Part shown: positions 62,404-64,000 of the stretch, piece by piece | How the letters are laid out: each line of letters begins with the position of its first letter | Position numbering within the stretch: position 1 is the first letter of the stretch | Origin: Pseudomonas lini | Lineage (GTDB): Bacteria > Pseudomonadota > Gammaproteobacteria > Pseudomonadales > Pseudomonadaceae | Direction: 5' to 3' | NCBI RefSeq assembly: GCF_964063345.1 | Contig: NZ_OZ061318.1 | Coordinates: 2,418,001 to 2,482,000 of the forward strand | DNA: 64,000 nucleotides | The notes under the pieces: generated by a model | Told to the model about the DNA's origin: nothing | The model's input: the letters and a program-made list of their open reading frames with translations, nothing else | The model's database searches: none | Program-made: the position numbers and the translations under genes

Positions 62404-64000
62404 ATGAAACTCTCCCCTTTTGCCCTGACGCTGACCCTCCTGCCGGCCGGCCAACTCTGGGCCGACACCTTCGAACGCGACCAGGCCCTGAAACTGCCCG
62501 ACGTGCTGATCAGCGCCAACCGTCAGGTCGAAGCGCGCAACGACAGCAGCGCCGCCAACACGGTGTTCACCCGCGACGACATCGACCGTCTGCAACCGAG
62601 CAGTGTCACTGACCTGCTGCGCCGCGTACCAGGCGTACAAGTCGGGCAAACCGGTGGGCGCGGCAGTCTGCCGGGGATCTACATTCGTGGTACCAAGTCG
62701 GCGCAAAGCCTGGTGCTGGTCGACGGCCAGCGCATCGGCAACTCGACCTCCGGCGACAGCAACCTGCAACACATCAACATCGAACAGGTCGAGCGCGTGG
62801 AAGTACTGCGCGGCTCCCGCTCGGTGATTTACGGCAGCGATGCGATTGGCGGGGTGATCCAGATCTTCACCCGCCGTGGCGACGAACAAGGCCTGCAACC
62901 ACGCATGCACGTTGGGGCTGGCAGCAACCAGACCTGGGAGCGCAGCCTCGGATTGTCCGGCGGCGACGCGCAGACCCGCTTCAACCTCGGCGCCAGCCTT
63001 GATGAAACGGCAGGCATCAATCGCACCCATGAGTCATATCCCAGTGATGGCGATCACGATGAATACCGCAATAAGTCGGTCAGCTTAAGCCTGAGCCACG
63101 CGCTCACCGACGACATCGAAATCGGCGCCAATCTGCTGGATAACCAGGGCAAAAGTGCGTTCGACAACCCGTTCGGTCGCTTCGATATGAACACCTTCGA
63201 ATCGGTCCAGCAGCAGCCCTACAGCGAGTTCTCTGTGAGCAGCGTCAGCAGTTACGTCGACGCGCGGATCAATGACCGGTGGAAAACCCGCGTCGAGTTC
63301 GGCCACAGCGAAAACCGTGAGAAGACGCTCGACAAGCTCAGCGACGAGCGCAGCGTGTTCAACACTTACCGCGATTCTGTGAACTGGCAGAACGACCTGA
63401 CCCTGGATGAGCGCAACAGCCTGATCCTCGGCGGCGACTGGTACGAAGACCGAATCAACAGCAGCACAACGTTCGATGAAGATAGCCGCTGGAACCGTGC
63501 AGCGTTTATCCAGCATCGCTATCAGGCCGACAGTTTCTCTACAGAACTGGGCCTGCGTCGCGACCAGAACCAGCAGTTCGGCAGCCAGAACAGCTGGAGC
63601 GGCACGTTTACCCTGCCGCTGAACCCGGACAACGATGTGCTGCTGACCTACAGCGAAGGCTTCCGCGCGCCGACCTTCAATGACCTGTACTACCCGGATT
63701 TCAGCAACCCGAACCTGAAACCCGAAACCTCGAAAAGTTATGAACTGCAATGGCGCAGTCAGCTGACGCAGAACAGTCGCCTGGAAGCTTCGCTGTACCG
63801 CACTGATCTGGAAGACGCGATTATTTTCGGCAGCAACAACCGCCCGGCGAACGTCGCTTCGGCGCGCATTAACGGTTTTGAAGCGGCTTTGAAACAAGAG
63901 CTGTTCGGCTGGCAGAGCAACCTCGGCATATCAATCATCGACCCACGAGATCGCGACAGCGGCCACACCCTCGCCCGCCGTGCACGGCGGACTTTGAGCC
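62404..64000 (+). CDS. TonB-dependent outer-membrane receptor, BtuB-like (3' end missing)
   Basis: The frame starts at ATG 62404 and stays open to the end of the window (532 residues seen; the family needs about 600-650). Signal peptide MKLSPFALTLTLLPAGQLWA, TonB box region near LKLPDVLISANR, plug domain with LLRRVPGVQVGQTGGRGSL, IRGTKSAQSLVLVDGQRI and VERVEVLRGSRSVIYGSDAIGGVIQIFT, then the barrel up to a SEGFRAPTFNDLYYP strand. The plug and barrel segments resemble BtuB, the cobalamin receptor, but no cobalamin riboswitch is seen in the 168 bases upstream, so the ligand is open. Confidence 0.85.
   Translation, partial: MKLSPFALTLTLLPAGQLWADTFERDQALKLPDVLISANRQVEARNDSSAANTVFTRDDIDRLQPSSVTDLLRRVPGVQVGQTGGRGSLPGIYIRGTKSAQSLVLVDGQRIGNSTSGDSNLQHINIEQVERVEVLRGSRSVIYGSDAIGGVIQIFTRRGDEQGLQPRMHVGAGSNQTWERSLGLSGGDAQTRFNLGASLDETAGINRTHESYPSDGDHDEYRNKSVSLSLSHALTDDIEIGANLLDNQGKSAFDNPFGRFDMNTFESVQQQPYSEFSVSSVSSYVDARINDRWKTRVEFGHSENREKTLDKLSDERSVFNTYRDSVNWQNDLTLDERNSLILGGDWYEDRINSSTTFDEDSRWNRAAFIQHRYQADSFSTELGLRRDQNQQFGSQNSWSGTFTLPLNPDNDVLLTYSEGFRAPTFNDLYYPDFSNPNLKPETSKSYELQWRSQLTQNSRLEASLYRTDLEDAIIFGSNNRPANVASARINGFEAALKQELFGWQSNLGISIIDPRDRDSGHTLARRARRTLS

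Noticed and set aside
1..64000. CRISPR array
   Set aside because: Repeats found are REP pairs and isolated direct repeats; no regularly spaced short repeats with unique spacers, and no cas genes.
1..64000. tRNA, rRNA or tmRNA genes
   Set aside because: None found on reading the intergenic regions, including at the island borders where one would be expected.

Overview
The window is a chromosomal segment of a Pseudomonas of the fluorescens type. This rests on gene order (holA ... lipA-lipB-dacC-rlpA-sltB1-rodA-pbpA-rlmH-rsfS-nadD-proA, later ppa, xseB-ispA-dxs), which matches the order I know from P. aeruginosa, on GC-rich coding, and on the many Pseudomonas-type REP palindromes (variants of GTGGGAGCGGGCTTGCCCGCGA and GTGGCGAGGGAGCTTGCTCCCG cores) between genes. 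All identifications were made by reading; no database search was run.

1-15.4 kb is a cell-wall and housekeeping block: the end of holA, the ribosome-rescue gene arfA (with a hairpin inside its reading frame), a lipoprotein lytic transglycosylase, an LD-carboxypeptidase, then a long minus-strand block for lipoate synthesis (lipA, lipB, ybeD), peptidoglycan elongation (dacC, rlpA, sltB1, rodA, pbpA), ribosome maturation (rlmH, rsfS), nadD and proA. 15.5-25.1 kb holds mpg, a DedA-PAP2 fusion, a Lon-N protein, lrgAB, phaJ4, a MORN-repeat/C13 protease lipoprotein, ubiX and mpl. 25.2-33.2 kb is the ethanolamine module: a sigma-54 activator (eatR) divergent from exaC, eat, eutB and eutC, with sigma-54 -24/-12 elements visible before exaC and eat. 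33.3-37.3 kb has a GNAT enzyme, a DedA protein, an M90 peptidase, ppa and an S24-type repressor.

37.7-48.85 kb is an integrated island. It starts with a tyrosine integrase, is bounded by a 20-bp direct repeat (the stem and T-run of an intrinsic terminator), and carries three defence-type modules: (i) a Thoeris system (thsA plus two different TIR genes) behind a strong sigma-70 promoter and flanked by ~105-bp imperfect direct repeats; (ii) an AT-richer four-gene operon TIR - Nmad2 - MazG/MazG-C - uracil-DNA-glycosylase-like protein, the best candidate for an undescribed system; (iii) a MazG-like pyrophosphohydrolase with a nuclease-DUF2075 helicase. No phage structural genes, CRISPR array or tRNA were seen.

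49.0-58.8 kb is accessory chromosome: a class II Fic protein with a double-palindrome operator, then a compact cluster (SDR, unknown 399-residue protein, membrane desaturase, 2OG-Fe(II) oxygenase, EamA exporter, bicupin, methyltransferase, 107-residue protein, convergent MocR regulator) that looks like a small-molecule biosynthesis locus I do not recognise. 59.1-64 kb returns to the core genome with xseB-ispA-dxs and the 5' part of a BtuB-like TonB-dependent receptor.
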